Below the pieces are notes generated by a model. The model had not been told where the DNA came from. It saw only the letters and a list, made by a program, of their open reading frames with translations, and searched no databases. The position numbers were made by a program, and so were the translations under genes. Of a stretch of DNA of 64,000 nt, positions 8,732 to 17,613 are shown piece by piece. Positions within the stretch are counted from its first letter, which is position 1, and the number at the start of each line of letters is the position of its first letter. The stretch lies in assembly GCF_900115395.1 (NCBI RefSeq), contig NZ_FOWE01000001.1:186001-250000 (forward strand). The letters are read 5' to 3'. Source of the stretch: Geodermatophilus obscurus (GTDB lineage: Bacteria; Actinomycetota; Actinomycetes; Mycobacteriales; Geodermatophilaceae).

Positions 8732-9364
8732 ATGCCCACCCACCAGCGCGGCAGCAGCACCGTGCCCCCCACCTACGTCGACGCCAACCGGCTGTGGGTC
8801 GACAGCCGGCTCCGGTACGAGATCGGCCTGCGCGTCGAGGGGCGCATCCTGCACCGGCTCGGCGCGCGCGGGGACCGCGTCGTGGAGATCGGCACCGGCC
8901 GGCGCGGCCTGGGGGCGCGGGTCGCCGTCGAGCGGCTCGGTGCCCGCGAGGTCACCGCGTTCGACCTCTACCCGGCCACGGTCGGCCGCGCCCGGCTGCG
9001 TTGCGCCGACCTCACCGACCGGGTGACCTTCCGGGTGGGGGACGCCACGGCGCTGCCGGTCGACGACGCGGCCGCCGACCTCGTCGTCGACTTCCACGCG
9101 CTGCACCACGTCCCGGACTGGCGGACCGCCGTCGCCGAGGCCGCGCGGGTGCTGCGGCCCGGCGGGCAGCTGGCCCTGACCGAGATGACCGCGCGGTTCG
9201 TCGACGCCCCGTGGCTGCGCGCGGTGTCCCGCCACCCGGCCGACCGGTTCTCCACCGACGAGTTGCTCGCCCACCTGCGCGCCTGCGGCCTCGAGGTGCC
9301 GCCCGGCCGGCTGCGCCGCGCCGCCGGTGACCGGTGGATCCAGGCCGTCGCGACCCGGACGTGA
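8732..9364 (+). CDS. Class I SAM-dependent methyltransferase
   Basis: 210 aa. Motif I reads VVEIGTGRRGLGARVA, with a Glu-rather-than-Asp start and a Gly-rich loop. The acidic end of strand 2 is AFDLYP, motif II is GDATALPVDDAAADLVVD, and ARVLRPGGQLAL is the post-III motif. Methyltransf_11 type; the acceptor is not predictable. It is coupled to the next gene by a 4-bp GTGA overlap. The next two genes are small membrane proteins, so the methyl acceptor might be a lipid or another membrane-associated molecule (weak inference). Confidence 0.88.
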   Translation: MPTHQRGSSTVPPTYVDANRLWVDSRLRYEIGLRVEGRILHRLGARGDRVVEIGTGRRGLGARVAVERLGAREVTAFDLYPATVGRARLRCADLTDRVTFRVGDATALPVDDAAADLVVDFHALHHVPDWRTAVAEAARVLRPGGQLALTEMTARFVDAPWLRAVSRHPADRFSTDELLAHLRACGLEVPPGRLRRAAGDRWIQAVATRT

Positions 9365-9930
9365 GTGCCGGCGCCGTCGCCGGGAGCGTCGTCCGGCAGG
9401 CGCTGGCCCTGCTGCGCCGGCACGCCGGGCGGGTGTACGCCCTCTCGCTGGCGGTCACGCTGGTCAACACCGTGCCGGACGTGCTGCGCCAGCTGCTGGT
9501 GTACCGCGACCCGAGCGTCGGGCACGCGCTGCTGGTCGACGTCGTCGGCTTCACCACCGGCCTGCTGGCCCAGCTGTGGCTCACCGGCGCGCTCACCGGC
9601 CTGCCCGGCGACGGGCGGGTCCGGCCCCGCGGCGCGCTGGGTCGCGGAGCCGCGACCGCGGTGCGGGCGGTGCGCACCTCCCCGGCGGCGGTGCTCGCCG
9701 GGGTCGTCCTCGGCGGCGCGGTGTCGGCGCTGGTCACCCTGCCGCCGTCGGTGGCCGCGCTCGGGGTCGACGGCGTGCTCGGCCCGCTGGACGCGCCGCC
9801 GGCGGCGGCCTTCACGGTCGCCACGGTCAGCGACGTCGTGGCGAGCTGGCTCACGCTGCCCTTCCTCGCCCTCGTGCTGGTGGTCACCGCCGGTTCGACC
9901 AGGCAGTTCGCGGGCAAGGGCCGCGGGTGA
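9361..9930 (+). CDS. Small integral membrane protein of unknown function
   Basis: About 189 aa. There are four or so hydrophobic segments: residues 22-40, 50-75, 100-125 and 150-180. I do not recognise the family. The start is the GTG at 9361 inside the methyltransferase stop (GTGA). The next gene begins inside this one's stop in the same way, so the three should be made together. Confidence 0.7.
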   Translation: MSAGAVAGSVVRQALALLRRHAGRVYALSLAVTLVNTVPDVLRQLLVYRDPSVGHALLVDVVGFTTGLLAQLWLTGALTGLPGDGRVRPRGALGRGAATAVRAVRTSPAAVLAGVVLGGAVSALVTLPPSVAALGVDGVLGPLDAPPAAAFTVATVSDVVASWLTLPFLALVLVVTAGSTRQFAGKGRG

Positions 9931-10304
9931 GCAGCGACTGGGACACCGCCCGCAAGACCGTCGGGACGCTGTCGATCTGGATCGGGACGACGGCGCTGTT
10001 CGCGCCCCGCTGGATCGCCGGGAGCCTCGGGGTGCGGCCCGACGCCGCGCGGGACGACGTCGCGCTGCCGCTGCTGGTCCGGCTCGGCGCGGCGCGCAAC
10101 ATCGCGATGGGTGCGGCGCTGCTGGTGACGCCGGCGCCGGAGGCGCGGCGCACCACCGAGGTGACGCTGCTGCTCACCGCCCTCGACGCCGCCGCGGTGT
10201 GGACCGCCCGCGCCACGGGCGACGTGCGCCCGCGCAGCGCCGTCCTCTCGGGGGTCGTGCTGGCGCTGTCCTCCTACGGCGCCGCCCGCTGGCACCGCCG
10301 CTGA
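9927..10304 (+). CDS. Small membrane protein, DUF4267-like
   Basis: About 125 aa with three or four hydrophobic helices. The stretch PRWIAGSLGVRP, followed by LVRLGAARNIAMGAALL, resembles the DUF4267 style of small membrane proteins, though I hold that family call loosely. The GTG overlaps the previous stop by 4 bp. It is the last gene of the run; the convergent NUDIX gene ends 13 bp away. Confidence 0.68.
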   Translation: MSSDWDTARKTVGTLSIWIGTTALFAPRWIAGSLGVRPDAARDDVALPLLVRLGAARNIAMGAALLVTPAPEARRTTEVTLLLTALDAAAVWTARATGDVRPRSAVLSGVVLALSSYGAARWHRR

Positions 10305-10317
10305 GCGGGGTGGGGCG

Positions 10318-10917
10318 TCACCGCCAGGCGAACACCGGCGCCTCGAGGTGGGCGACGCGGGTGTGCCGCCCCCGGCAGGCGACCTGGCAGAACTGGTACA
10401 CCACCGCCGCGGTGGGGGCGTGCAGCCAGCCGCCGAGCAGCGGCAGCCGGATGACCGGCGCGTCGGACTCGGGGATGGCCTCCAGCACCGGGTCCACGTC
10501 GAGGTCGGCCAGCGGTACGCGGTGGACGGCGGCGACCTCCGCCTCGGCGGGGGCCAGCTCCCCGGTCTCACCGGCCCAGACCACCACCGGGGTCATCACG
10601 TAGCCGGAGCGGGTCACGTAGTCGTCGAGCAGGCCCAGGACGTCGCCCGGGCCGCGGACCATCCCGACCTCCTCGGCCAGCTCGCGCAGCGCGGCCCCGA
10701 CCGGCGTCTCGCCGTCGTCGAGCCGCCCGCCGGGGAGCGCCCACTGCCCGGCGTGCGCGCGCAGGCGGGCGGCGCGGCGGGTGAGCAGCAGCGCCGGCTC
10801 CTCCGCCGGCCCGGTCACGCAGACGGCGACGGCGGCCTGGCGCAGCTCGGGCCGGCCGGCCGCGCGGCGGGGGAACTTCCCGAGCCGTGCGGCCGCCGTG
10901 CCCTCGTCGAGCGTCAG
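10318..10917 (-). CDS. NUDIX hydrolase (CoA pyrophosphatase-like)
   Basis: About 199 aa if it starts at the CTG at 10917. The Nudix box is GGRLDDGETPVGAALRELAE followed by EVG, i.e. G-x5-E-x7-RELxEEx with the final residue I/V/G. The preceding LLLTRRAARLRAHAGQWALPGG is typical of NudL-type CoA pyrophosphatases. The C-terminal GxxxPxVxW barrel part is intact. No ATG, GTG or TTG occurs near the expected N-terminus: the nearest in-frame GTG downstream would remove the first strand. The CTG sits in a CTGA overlap with the Spo0M-like stop. Confidence 0.82.
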   Translation of the reverse strand: MTLDEGTAAARLGKFPRRAAGRPELRQAAVAVCVTGPAEEPALLLTRRAARLRAHAGQWALPGGRLDDGETPVGAALRELAEEVGMVRGPGDVLGLLDDYVTRSGYVMTPVVVWAGETGELAPAEAEVAAVHRVPLADLDVDPVLEAIPESDAPVIRLPLLGGWLHAPTAAVVYQFCQVACRGRHTRVAHLEAPVFAWR

Positions 10918-11693
10918 AACCAGCCGCGCCGGCCGCCGAGCTGGCGGACGGCCGCGTCGAGCTGCGCGGCGACCGCCGACACGTCGGTGTCGGAGTGCGA
11001 GAGGTGCAGTCGGCCGCCGACGTCGCGGCCCTCGGTGAGCAGCCCGCCGCGCCGGTCGACCTCCAGCACGACCTCCACGCCGTGCGGGGAGGCCAGGAAG
11101 GTCACCTCGAGCTCGTTGACCCGCCCGCGCAGCGACGACGGCGGCGCGAACTCGACCTCCTGGTAGAAGGGCAGGTCGCTGCCGGTGAGGCGGCCCTTCT
11201 CGACGTCGGCGCCGCGGAACGTGAAGCCCAGGCCGCCCAGCGCCTGGATGACCGTGCGCTGCACCGGCAGCGGCTGGACGGTGATCGCGTCGAGGTCGCC
11301 GGGGTCGGTGCCGCCCGGGATGTCGACCCGGGTGCGCAGGCCGATCTTCACGCCGCGCAGCGACCAGCCGTCGAGCGTGGTGAAGGGGCACTGCCAGGGC
11401 ACCGGGAAGCTGAACGGGATCGCCGCCTTCGCGCCCGCCTCGATCCGCCCGGCGCCGGCGATGGGCGCGGTGCCGAAGGTGACGGTCTCCTTCCACTCGT
11501 GGTCGCCGCTCTCCACCTCGACGGTGGCCTGCAGCGAGACCCGGAGCTCGTTGATCTCCTGGGCCACCTGGCCGCCGGTGAGGTGCACGGTGCCGGTGAC
11601 GGTGCCGCCGGGGGTCGTCGTGGGGGTGTCGAGGACGGCGTCGACGGTCGCGTTGCCGGCGCCCAGCTTCGCCATCAGGTTGCGGAAGGCCAT
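10914..11693 (-). CDS. Spo0M-like sporulation-control family protein
   Basis: 259 aa. The start is the ATG of MAFRNLMAKLGAGNATVDAVLD, which is how Spo0M proteins begin. An upstream in-frame start would only add a Pro-rich stretch. The family has an arrestin-like beta-sandwich; the HLTGG, LPFYQEVEF and PHGVEVVLEVDRRGG segments fit. In Bacillus, Spo0M negatively affects sporulation; in non-endospore actinobacteria the role is open (cell envelope or stress). A GGAG ribosome site lies 9 nt before the ATG. Confidence 0.88.
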   Translation of the reverse strand: MAFRNLMAKLGAGNATVDAVLDTPTTTPGGTVTGTVHLTGGQVAQEINELRVSLQATVEVESGDHEWKETVTFGTAPIAGAGRIEAGAKAAIPFSFPVPWQCPFTTLDGWSLRGVKIGLRTRVDIPGGTDPGDLDAITVQPLPVQRTVIQALGGLGFTFRGADVEKGRLTGSDLPFYQEVEFAPPSSLRGRVNELEVTFLASPHGVEVVLEVDRRGGLLTEGRDVGGRLHLSHSDTDVSAVAAQLDAAVRQLGGRRGWF

Positions 11694-11772
11694 GGGGGAG
11701 TGCTCCGTTCGGTTCGGGGACGGCGGGCACTCTGACACCACGCCCGGCGGGTGGCGAGGGGTTCCCGCGCGC

Positions 11773-13545
11773 TCAGGCAGGCGGCAGCACGCGCACCGCG
11801 AGGAGGGCGACGTCGTCGGCGCGCTCGGGTGCCAGCCGCTCCAGCAGAGTGTCGCCGACCTCCCCGGCCGGCCGGCCGGTCAGGTCGGCCGCGGCGGCGA
11901 GCAGCCGGGCGAGGCCCGCGTCGAGGTCGGCGTCGCGGCGCTCGACGAGCCCGTCGGTGTACAGCAGCAGCGTGGTCCCCGGGAGGAGCGTCTCGGCGGC
12001 GTCGCGGCGGTGGGTGTCGGGCCGGACGCCCAGCAGCAGGTCGGGGCGGCGGTCGAGCAGCCGCGGGGGCCCCGCCGGGGGGATGAGCAGCGGCGGCGGG
12101 TGCCCGGCGCTGGACCAGGTGAGGGTCCGCGCTCCGGCGGGAGCGTCCGCCGGCGCCGGCCCCACGCAGGCGAGGACGGCGGTGGCCAGGGTCGCGGTCC
12201 CGAACCCGGCCATGGCCCGGTCGAGGAAGGCCAGCACCCGCGACGGCGGCCCGCCGACGGCGGAGGCGATGCCGCGCAGCACGTTGCGCACCTGGCCCAT
12301 GGCCGCGGCGGCCAGCCGGTCGTGTCCGGTGACGTCGCCGATGACGACGGTGGTCCCCTCGCCGGAGGGGAACGCGTCGTACCAGTCGCCGCCGACCTGC
12401 GCCTCCACCGCCGCCGGGCGGTAGCGGACGGCGAGGTCGAGCCCCGGCACGCGCGGCGGGTCGGTGAGCAGCGAGCGCTGCAGCGTCTCGGCCAGGCTGC
12501 GGGTCGCCGAGGCCAGCCGCCGCTCGTCCTCCAGCCGGGTGACCCGCTCCACGGCCTGCACGGTCTGCACGGCGAGCGCCTCCAGCAGCCGCACGTCGTG
12601 GTCCTCGAGAACCCGGGGCCCGGCCCACCCGACGGTCAGCGATCCGAGCAGTCGCCCGTCCGAGCGCAGCGGCAGGGCGGCCCAGGACCGCAGCCCCGGC
12701 GCCGGCGGTGGCTGCGCGCCGGCCTCGCCCACCAGGACCGCCCGCCCGCGGGCCGCGACCGCCGACGGGTGCTGACCGTCGGCGGACAGCCTGCGGCCGG
12801 GCCGGCCGGACGCGGTGAGCACGAGGTCCCCGCCGCGCGGCCCGGGCAGCGCGAGGGCGAGCAGGGACGCGTCCAGCGCGGCGCCGCCGTGGTCGGCCAG
12901 CAGGTCGACCAGGTGGGCGCGGCTCTCGGCGGCGGCGAGGGCGGAGACGATCGCGGCCAGGCCCGCGAGGGAGTGCGCGGTGCGTCGCTGGCGGGCCTCG
13001 AGCGCGCGCAGCTCGGCGACGGCGTCCTGCAGCTCGCGGGTGCGGGAGAGCAGGTCGGCCTCCACCTCGACCACCCGCCGCTGCCCCTGCTCCGCCTCGC
13101 CCCGCAGCCGCACGTAGTCGGTGATGTCGTCGGACCGGTGCAGCAGGAACGCCACGCCGCCGGTGCCGTCGAGCACCGGGACGTTCACCGGGCTCCAGTA
13201 GCGGACGTCCCAGGTCCCGTCGGGCAGCGGGATGTCGTACCGCTGGACCGCCATCGTGACCGGCCGCCGTGTCACCAGCGTCTCCTCCAGCGACGCCCGC
13301 AGGTTCACCAGGCCGTCGGCGGCGGGGTCGTCCGGACGCATCGGGAAGGCGTCGAAGAGGTGCCGGCCGACGGTGTCCTCCAGCGTCGTCGCGGTGGCCT
13401 CCAGCCGGGCCCGGTTCGCGTGCACGATCACCAGGTCGGGGGTCAGCAGCAGCAACGGCGCCGGCGCGACGTCGAAGACGCGCGCCCAGTCCGGCACCGG
13501 CAGGTCCACGATCTCCTCCGTGCCCACGCACGCGGCGGCGGACAC
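11773..13545 (-). CDS. PAS-GAF-PP2C serine phosphatase (RsbU/SpoIIE type)
   Basis: 590 aa. Residues 20-150 are a PAS fold (LLLLTPDLVIVHANRA, then GRHLFDAFPM). A short coiled linker follows, then a GAF domain at about 190-345. The PP2C SpoIIE phosphatase at 360-588 shows EAQVGGDWYDAF, VVIGDVTGHD, SAGHPPPLL, LLLYTDGLVERRD and ERADDVALLAVR. All metal-binding Asp residues are present. Such enzymes dephosphorylate anti-sigma-antagonist proteins in partner-switching stress pathways. No STAS or HATPase partner gene is in the window. The GTG at 13545 lies inside a palindrome shared with the icmF promoter. Confidence 0.92.
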   Translation of the reverse strand: MSAAACVGTEEIVDLPVPDWARVFDVAPAPLLLLTPDLVIVHANRARLEATATTLEDTVGRHLFDAFPMRPDDPAADGLVNLRASLEETLVTRRPVTMAVQRYDIPLPDGTWDVRYWSPVNVPVLDGTGGVAFLLHRSDDITDYVRLRGEAEQGQRRVVEVEADLLSRTRELQDAVAELRALEARQRRTAHSLAGLAAIVSALAAAESRAHLVDLLADHGGAALDASLLALALPGPRGGDLVLTASGRPGRRLSADGQHPSAVAARGRAVLVGEAGAQPPPAPGLRSWAALPLRSDGRLLGSLTVGWAGPRVLEDHDVRLLEALAVQTVQAVERVTRLEDERRLASATRSLAETLQRSLLTDPPRVPGLDLAVRYRPAAVEAQVGGDWYDAFPSGEGTTVVIGDVTGHDRLAAAAMGQVRNVLRGIASAVGGPPSRVLAFLDRAMAGFGTATLATAVLACVGPAPADAPAGARTLTWSSAGHPPPLLIPPAGPPRLLDRRPDLLLGVRPDTHRRDAAETLLPGTTLLLYTDGLVERRDADLDAGLARLLAAAADLTGRPAGEVGDTLLERLAPERADDVALLAVRVLPPA

Positions 13546-13573
13546 TACCCATGGGTAGTTGGACGTCCTACTA
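13544..13573. promoter_or_regulatory. Nested palindromes between the PP2C gene and icmF, operator candidate
   Basis: ACTACCCATGGGTAGT (13544-13559) is a perfect 16-bp palindrome. It runs into TAGTTGGACGTCCTACTA (13556-13573), an 18-bp palindrome with one mismatched pair. Both fill the 50-bp gap between the two divergent starts; the first covers the GTG of the phosphatase. Binding there could block both promoters. The regulator is unknown and not encoded nearby. Confidence 0.6.
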
Positions 13574-13595
13574 AATCGCGCCTACCGTCTCGGGC

Positions 13596-16500
13596 ATGGC
13601 GTCCGCGGAGCTGCACGTACCCGTCCACCCCGTCCGGTTCGTCACCGCGGCGAGCCTCTTCGACGGCCACGACGCGGCGATCAACGTCATGCGGCGGCTG
13701 CTGCAGAGCCAGGGTGCGGAGGTCGTGCACCTGGGCCACGACCGGTCGGTCGACGCCGTCGTCCGGGCGGCGCTGGAGGAGGACGTGCAGGGCGTCGCGA
13801 TCTCCAGCTACCAGGGCGGGCACGTCGAGTACTTCGGCTACCTCGTCGACCGGCTGCGCGAGGCCGGGGCGGGGCACGTGCAGGTCTTCGGCGGCGGGGG
13901 CGGCGTGATCGTCCCGGAGGAGATCGCCGCGCTGCGGGAGCGGGGCGTGCGGATCTTCAGCCCCGAGGACGGCGCCCGGCTCGGCCTGCCGGGGATGATC
14001 AACGAGCTGATCCGCTCCTGCGACGTCGACCTGACGCAGGAGCGCCCCGATGTCGACGCGCTGTTCACCGGCGACCCCCGGGCGCTGGCCCGCGCGATCA
14101 CCGTGCTCGAGACCGGGGCCGACGACGAGCTCGCCGCCCGCGTCCGGGAGGTCGCCGCCGGGCGCACCGTGCCGGTCCTGGGCATCACCGGCACCGGCGG
14201 CTCGGGCAAGTCCTCGCTCACCGACGAGCTGCTGCGCCGGCTGCGCCGCGACCAGGAGGACAAGCTGCGGGTCGCCGTCGTCGCGATCGACCCGACCCGC
14301 CGCCGCGGCGGGGGAGCGCTGCTCGGCGACCGCATCCGGATGAACGCGCTCGAGTCCGGGGACGGCTCGCACACCTTCTTCCGCTCGATGGCCACCCGCA
14401 CCGCCGGCGCCCAGGTGCCCGGGCACCTCGACGACGTCATCGCCGCGGTGAAGGCCGCCGGCTTCGACCTCGTCGTCGTGGAGACGCCGGGCATCGGCCA
14501 GGGCGACGCGGCGATCGTGCCGTTCAGCGACGTCTCGCTCTACGTCATGACGCCGGAGTTCGGCGCGGCCAGCCAGCTCGAGAAGATCGACATGCTCGAC
14601 CTCGCCGACGTCGTCGCCATCAACAAGTTCGAGCGCCGCGGCGCCGAGGACGCGCGCCGCGACGTCGCCCGGCAGATGGTCCGCAACCGCGAGGCGTTCG
14701 GGCAGCCGTGGGAGCGGATGCCGGTGTTCGGCACCAGCGCCGCCCGCTTCGACGACGACGGCGTCACCGCGCTCTACCAGGAGCTGCTCGGCCTGCTGGT
14801 CGAGAAGGGCCTGCCCGCGGGCGCCGGCGTGCTGCCGCGGGTCGACGTGCGGGCCTCGACCGGGTTGAGCAGCGTCGTGCCGTCGTCGCGGGCGCGGTAT
14901 CTGGCGGAGGTGGCCGAGGCGGTACGCGGGCACCACCGGGTCACCGAGGAGCAGGCCGCCGTCGCCCGGCGGCGCGAGCACCTGACCACCGCCGCCGACG
15001 TCCTGGAGGGCGCGGCCGCCGAGGCGGCCCGCGAGGCGGCCGAGGCCGCCGACCGGGAGCTGCTGCCCGAGGTGCGCACACTGCTGGCGGAGTGGCCGGC
15101 GCGGGTGGAGGCCTACTCCGGCGACGAGTACGTCTACACGGTGCGCGGCAAGGAGATCCGCACGCCGCTGAAGCGCCAGACGCTCAGCGGGACCGAGGTG
15201 CCGCGGGTGGCGCTGCCGCGCACCACCGACTCAGCCGACCTGCTGCGCTTCCTGCGGCGCGAGAACCTGCCCGGCGCGTTCCCGTACACCGCCGGCGTCT
15301 TCCCGTTCAAGCGGTCCGGTGAGGCCCCGGCGCGGATGTTCGCCGGCGAGGGCGACGCGTTCCGCACCAACCGGCGGTTCCGGGTGCTGTCGGCCGGCAA
15401 CGAGGCCACCCGGCTGTCCACGGCGTTCGACTCGGTCACCCTCTACGGCCGCGACCCCGACCCGCGACCCGACGTCTACGGCAAGGTCGGCACGTCGGGC
15501 GTCTCGATCGCCACGCTCGACGACATGCGGGTGCTCTACGACGGGTTCGACCTGTGCGCGCCCACGACGTCGGTGTCGATGACGATCAACGGCCCGGCGC
15601 CGGCGGTGCTCGCGATGTTCATGAACACCGCGATCGAGCAGCGGCTGGACCGGTTCCGCGAGGAGGAGGGCCGTGAGCCCGACGCCGCCGAGGCCGAGGA
15701 GATCCGCGTCTGGGTGCTGTCGACCGTCCGCGGCACGGTGCAGGCCGACATCCTCAAAGAGGACCAGGGCCAGAACACCTGCATCTTCTCGACCGAGTTC
15801 GCGCTGCGCTGCATGGCCGACATCCAGCAGTGGTTCATCGACCACCGGGTGCGCAACTTCTACTCGGTGTCGATCTCCGGGTACCACATCGCCGAGGCCG
15901 GGGCGAACCCCATCAGCCAGCTCGCCTTCACGCTGGCCAACGGGTTCACCTACGTCGAGGCCTACCTGGCGCGCGGCATGGCCATCGACGACTTCGCGCC
16001 CAACCTGAGCTTCTTCTTCAGCAACGGCATGGACGCCGAGTACACGGTGATCGGCCGGGTGGCCCGGCGGATCTGGGCGGTGGCGATGCGCGACCGCTAC
16101 GGCGCCGACGCCCGCTCCCAGCAGCTGAAGTACCACGTGCAGACGTCGGGGCGGTCACTGCACGCGCAGGAGATGGACTTCAACGACATCCGCACCACGC
16201 TCCAGGCGCTGTGCGCGATCTACGACAACGCCAACTCGCTGCACACGAACGCCTACGACGAGGCGGTGACGACGCCGTCGGAGCACTCGGTCCGCCGGGC
16301 ACTCGCGATCCAGATGATCATCGACCGCGAGTGGGGGCTGGCCGGCAACGAGAACCCGCTGCAGGGCTCGGCGGTCGTCGACGAGCTCACCGACCTGGTG
16401 GAGGAGGCGGTGCTGGCGGAGTTCGACCGGATCGCCGAGCGCGGCGGCGTGCTGGGCGCGATGGAGACCGGCTACCAGCGCGGGAAGATCCAGGACGAGT

Positions 16501-16832
16501 CGATGCTCTACGAGCACCGCAAGCACGACGGGTCGCTGCCGATCGTCGGCGTCAACACCTTCCTCGACCCGCGCTCGGGCTCCGAACCGCCGAAGAAGGT
16601 CGAGCTGGCGCGGGCCACCGAGGAGGAGAAGCAGTCGCAGCTGCGCCGGCTGGCCGACTTCCAGGCCCGGCACGCCGACGAGGCGCCGGCCGCGCTGGCC
16701 GCACTGCAGGAGGCGGCGACGTCGGGCGGCAACGTGTTCGCCGCGCTGATGGACGCCGTCCGGGTGTGCTCGCTGGGCCAGATCTCCGACGCCTTCTTCG
16801 AGGTGGGCGGCCAGTACCGCAGGAATGTCTGA
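13596..16832 (+). CDS. icmF: Fused isobutyryl-CoA mutase with G-protein chaperone (IcmF)
   Basis: 1078 aa, close to the family's usual ~1090. The N-terminal B12-binding domain carries the cobalt-ligand His in DGHDAAIN (residues 23-30). The MeaI-type G-protein domain follows, with Walker A GITGTGGSGKSS at 196-207. The C-terminal mutase TIM barrel has TSGVSIATLDDM near 632 and CAPTTSVSMTINGPA after it. The enzyme interconverts isobutyryl-CoA and n-butyryl-CoA (some also act on isovaleryl/pivalyl-CoA) using adenosylcobalamin, and the GTPase domain guards cofactor loading. It is cytosolic. It overlaps the BtuF-like gene by 8 bp and is divergent from the PP2C gene. Confidence 0.96.
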   Translation: MASAELHVPVHPVRFVTAASLFDGHDAAINVMRRLLQSQGAEVVHLGHDRSVDAVVRAALEEDVQGVAISSYQGGHVEYFGYLVDRLREAGAGHVQVFGGGGGVIVPEEIAALRERGVRIFSPEDGARLGLPGMINELIRSCDVDLTQERPDVDALFTGDPRALARAITVLETGADDELAARVREVAAGRTVPVLGITGTGGSGKSSLTDELLRRLRRDQEDKLRVAVVAIDPTRRRGGGALLGDRIRMNALESGDGSHTFFRSMATRTAGAQVPGHLDDVIAAVKAAGFDLVVVETPGIGQGDAAIVPFSDVSLYVMTPEFGAASQLEKIDMLDLADVVAINKFERRGAEDARRDVARQMVRNREAFGQPWERMPVFGTSAARFDDDGVTALYQELLGLLVEKGLPAGAGVLPRVDVRASTGLSSVVPSSRARYLAEVAEAVRGHHRVTEEQAAVARRREHLTTAADVLEGAAAEAAREAAEAADRELLPEVRTLLAEWPARVEAYSGDEYVYTVRGKEIRTPLKRQTLSGTEVPRVALPRTTDSADLLRFLRRENLPGAFPYTAGVFPFKRSGEAPARMFAGEGDAFRTNRRFRVLSAGNEATRLSTAFDSVTLYGRDPDPRPDVYGKVGTSGVSIATLDDMRVLYDGFDLCAPTTSVSMTINGPAPAVLAMFMNTAIEQRLDRFREEEGREPDAAEAEEIRVWVLSTVRGTVQADILKEDQGQNTCIFSTEFALRCMADIQQWFIDHRVRNFYSVSISGYHIAEAGANPISQLAFTLANGFTYVEAYLARGMAIDDFAPNLSFFFSNGMDAEYTVIGRVARRIWAVAMRDRYGADARSQQLKYHVQTSGRSLHAQEMDFNDIRTTLQALCAIYDNANSLHTNAYDEAVTTPSEHSVRRALAIQMIIDREWGLAGNENPLQGSAVVDELTDLVEEAVLAEFDRIAERGGVLGAMETGYQRGKIQDESMLYEHRKHDGSLPIVGVNTFLDPRSGSEPPKKVELARATEEEKQSQLRRLADFQARHADEAPAALAALQEAATSGGNVFAALMDAVRVCSLGQISDAFFEVGGQYRRNV

Positions 16833-17595
16833 GGACGACCTGGGCGCGCCGGTCCCGCTGACGGGGCCGGCGCGACGGGTGGTCTCGCTGGTGCCCTCGC
16901 TGACCGAGGCGCTGGCGGTCACCGTGCCCGACCGGCTGGTGGGCGCCACGGACTGGTGCACACACCCGGCCGGCCTCGACATCGAGCGCGTGCGGGGGAC
17001 GAAGAACCCCGACCGGGCGGCGATCGCGGCGCTGGAGCCCGACCTCGTCGTCTGCAACCGGGAGGAGAACCGGCGCCTCGACGTCGACCGGCTGCGCGCG
17101 GCGGGCATCGCGGTGTGGGTGACGGTGATCGAGTCGGTCGACGAGGCGCTGGCCTCGATGCGGCGGCTCTTCGCCGAGGCGCTGCAGGTGCCCGAGCCCG
17201 GGTGGCTGACCGCCGCTGCCGCGGAGTGGTCGCGCCCGGCGCCGTCCCCGCCGCTGGGCTGCGCGGTCCCCGTGTGGCGGGACCCGTGGATGGTCGTCGG
17301 TCCGCGCACCTTCACCGGCGACGTGCTCGCTCGCCTCGGGCTGGTCAACGTCTTCGGCTGCGGCCTCGCCGCGGGGGAGGACCGCTACCCGCACGTGTCG
17401 GTCGACGACGTCCTGGGCGCGCGGCCCGACGTCGTCCTGCTGCCCGACGAGCCCTACCTGTTTACCCCCGACGACGGCCCGGAGGCGTTCCCCGGCGTGC
17501 GGTCGGTGCTGGTGTCCGGGCGGGCGCTGACCTGGTACGGCCCGTCACTGGCCACCGCCCGCGGGGAGCTGCTGGCCGCCCTCGGCGACCGCTGA
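16825..17595 (+). CDS. BtuF-like helical-backbone metal/cobalamin receptor without signal peptide
   Basis: 256 aa. The fold is that of periplasmic B12/iron-complex binding proteins (RVVSLVPSLTEALA, DLVVCNREENRRLDVDRL, TFTGDVLARLGLVNVFG). The N-terminus (MSEDDLGAPVPLTGPARR) is acidic, with no hydrophobic signal and no lipobox, so it should be cytosolic. The ATG lies 8 bp inside icmF, so the two are translated together. Next to a cobalamin-dependent mutase this suggests a soluble corrinoid binder or sensor, but that role is inference. No BtuCD genes are adjacent. Confidence 0.85.
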   Translation: MSEDDLGAPVPLTGPARRVVSLVPSLTEALAVTVPDRLVGATDWCTHPAGLDIERVRGTKNPDRAAIAALEPDLVVCNREENRRLDVDRLRAAGIAVWVTVIESVDEALASMRRLFAEALQVPEPGWLTAAAAEWSRPAPSPPLGCAVPVWRDPWMVVGPRTFTGDVLARLGLVNVFGCGLAAGEDRYPHVSVDDVLGARPDVVLLPDEPYLFTPDDGPEAFPGVRSVLVSGRALTWYGPSLATARGELLAALGDR

Positions 17596-17613
17596 CCTGT
17601 GGCCCCGATCCGT

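Noticed and set aside
6893-9274. Long minus-strand frame over the hydrolase and methyltransferase
   Set aside because: Both plus-strand genes have clear catalytic motifs; the minus frame does not.
11185-13908. Plus-strand open frame of about 900 codons antisense to the PP2C gene
   Set aside because: Composition is shadow coding from the GC-rich third position; no domain is visible and it runs through the icmF start.
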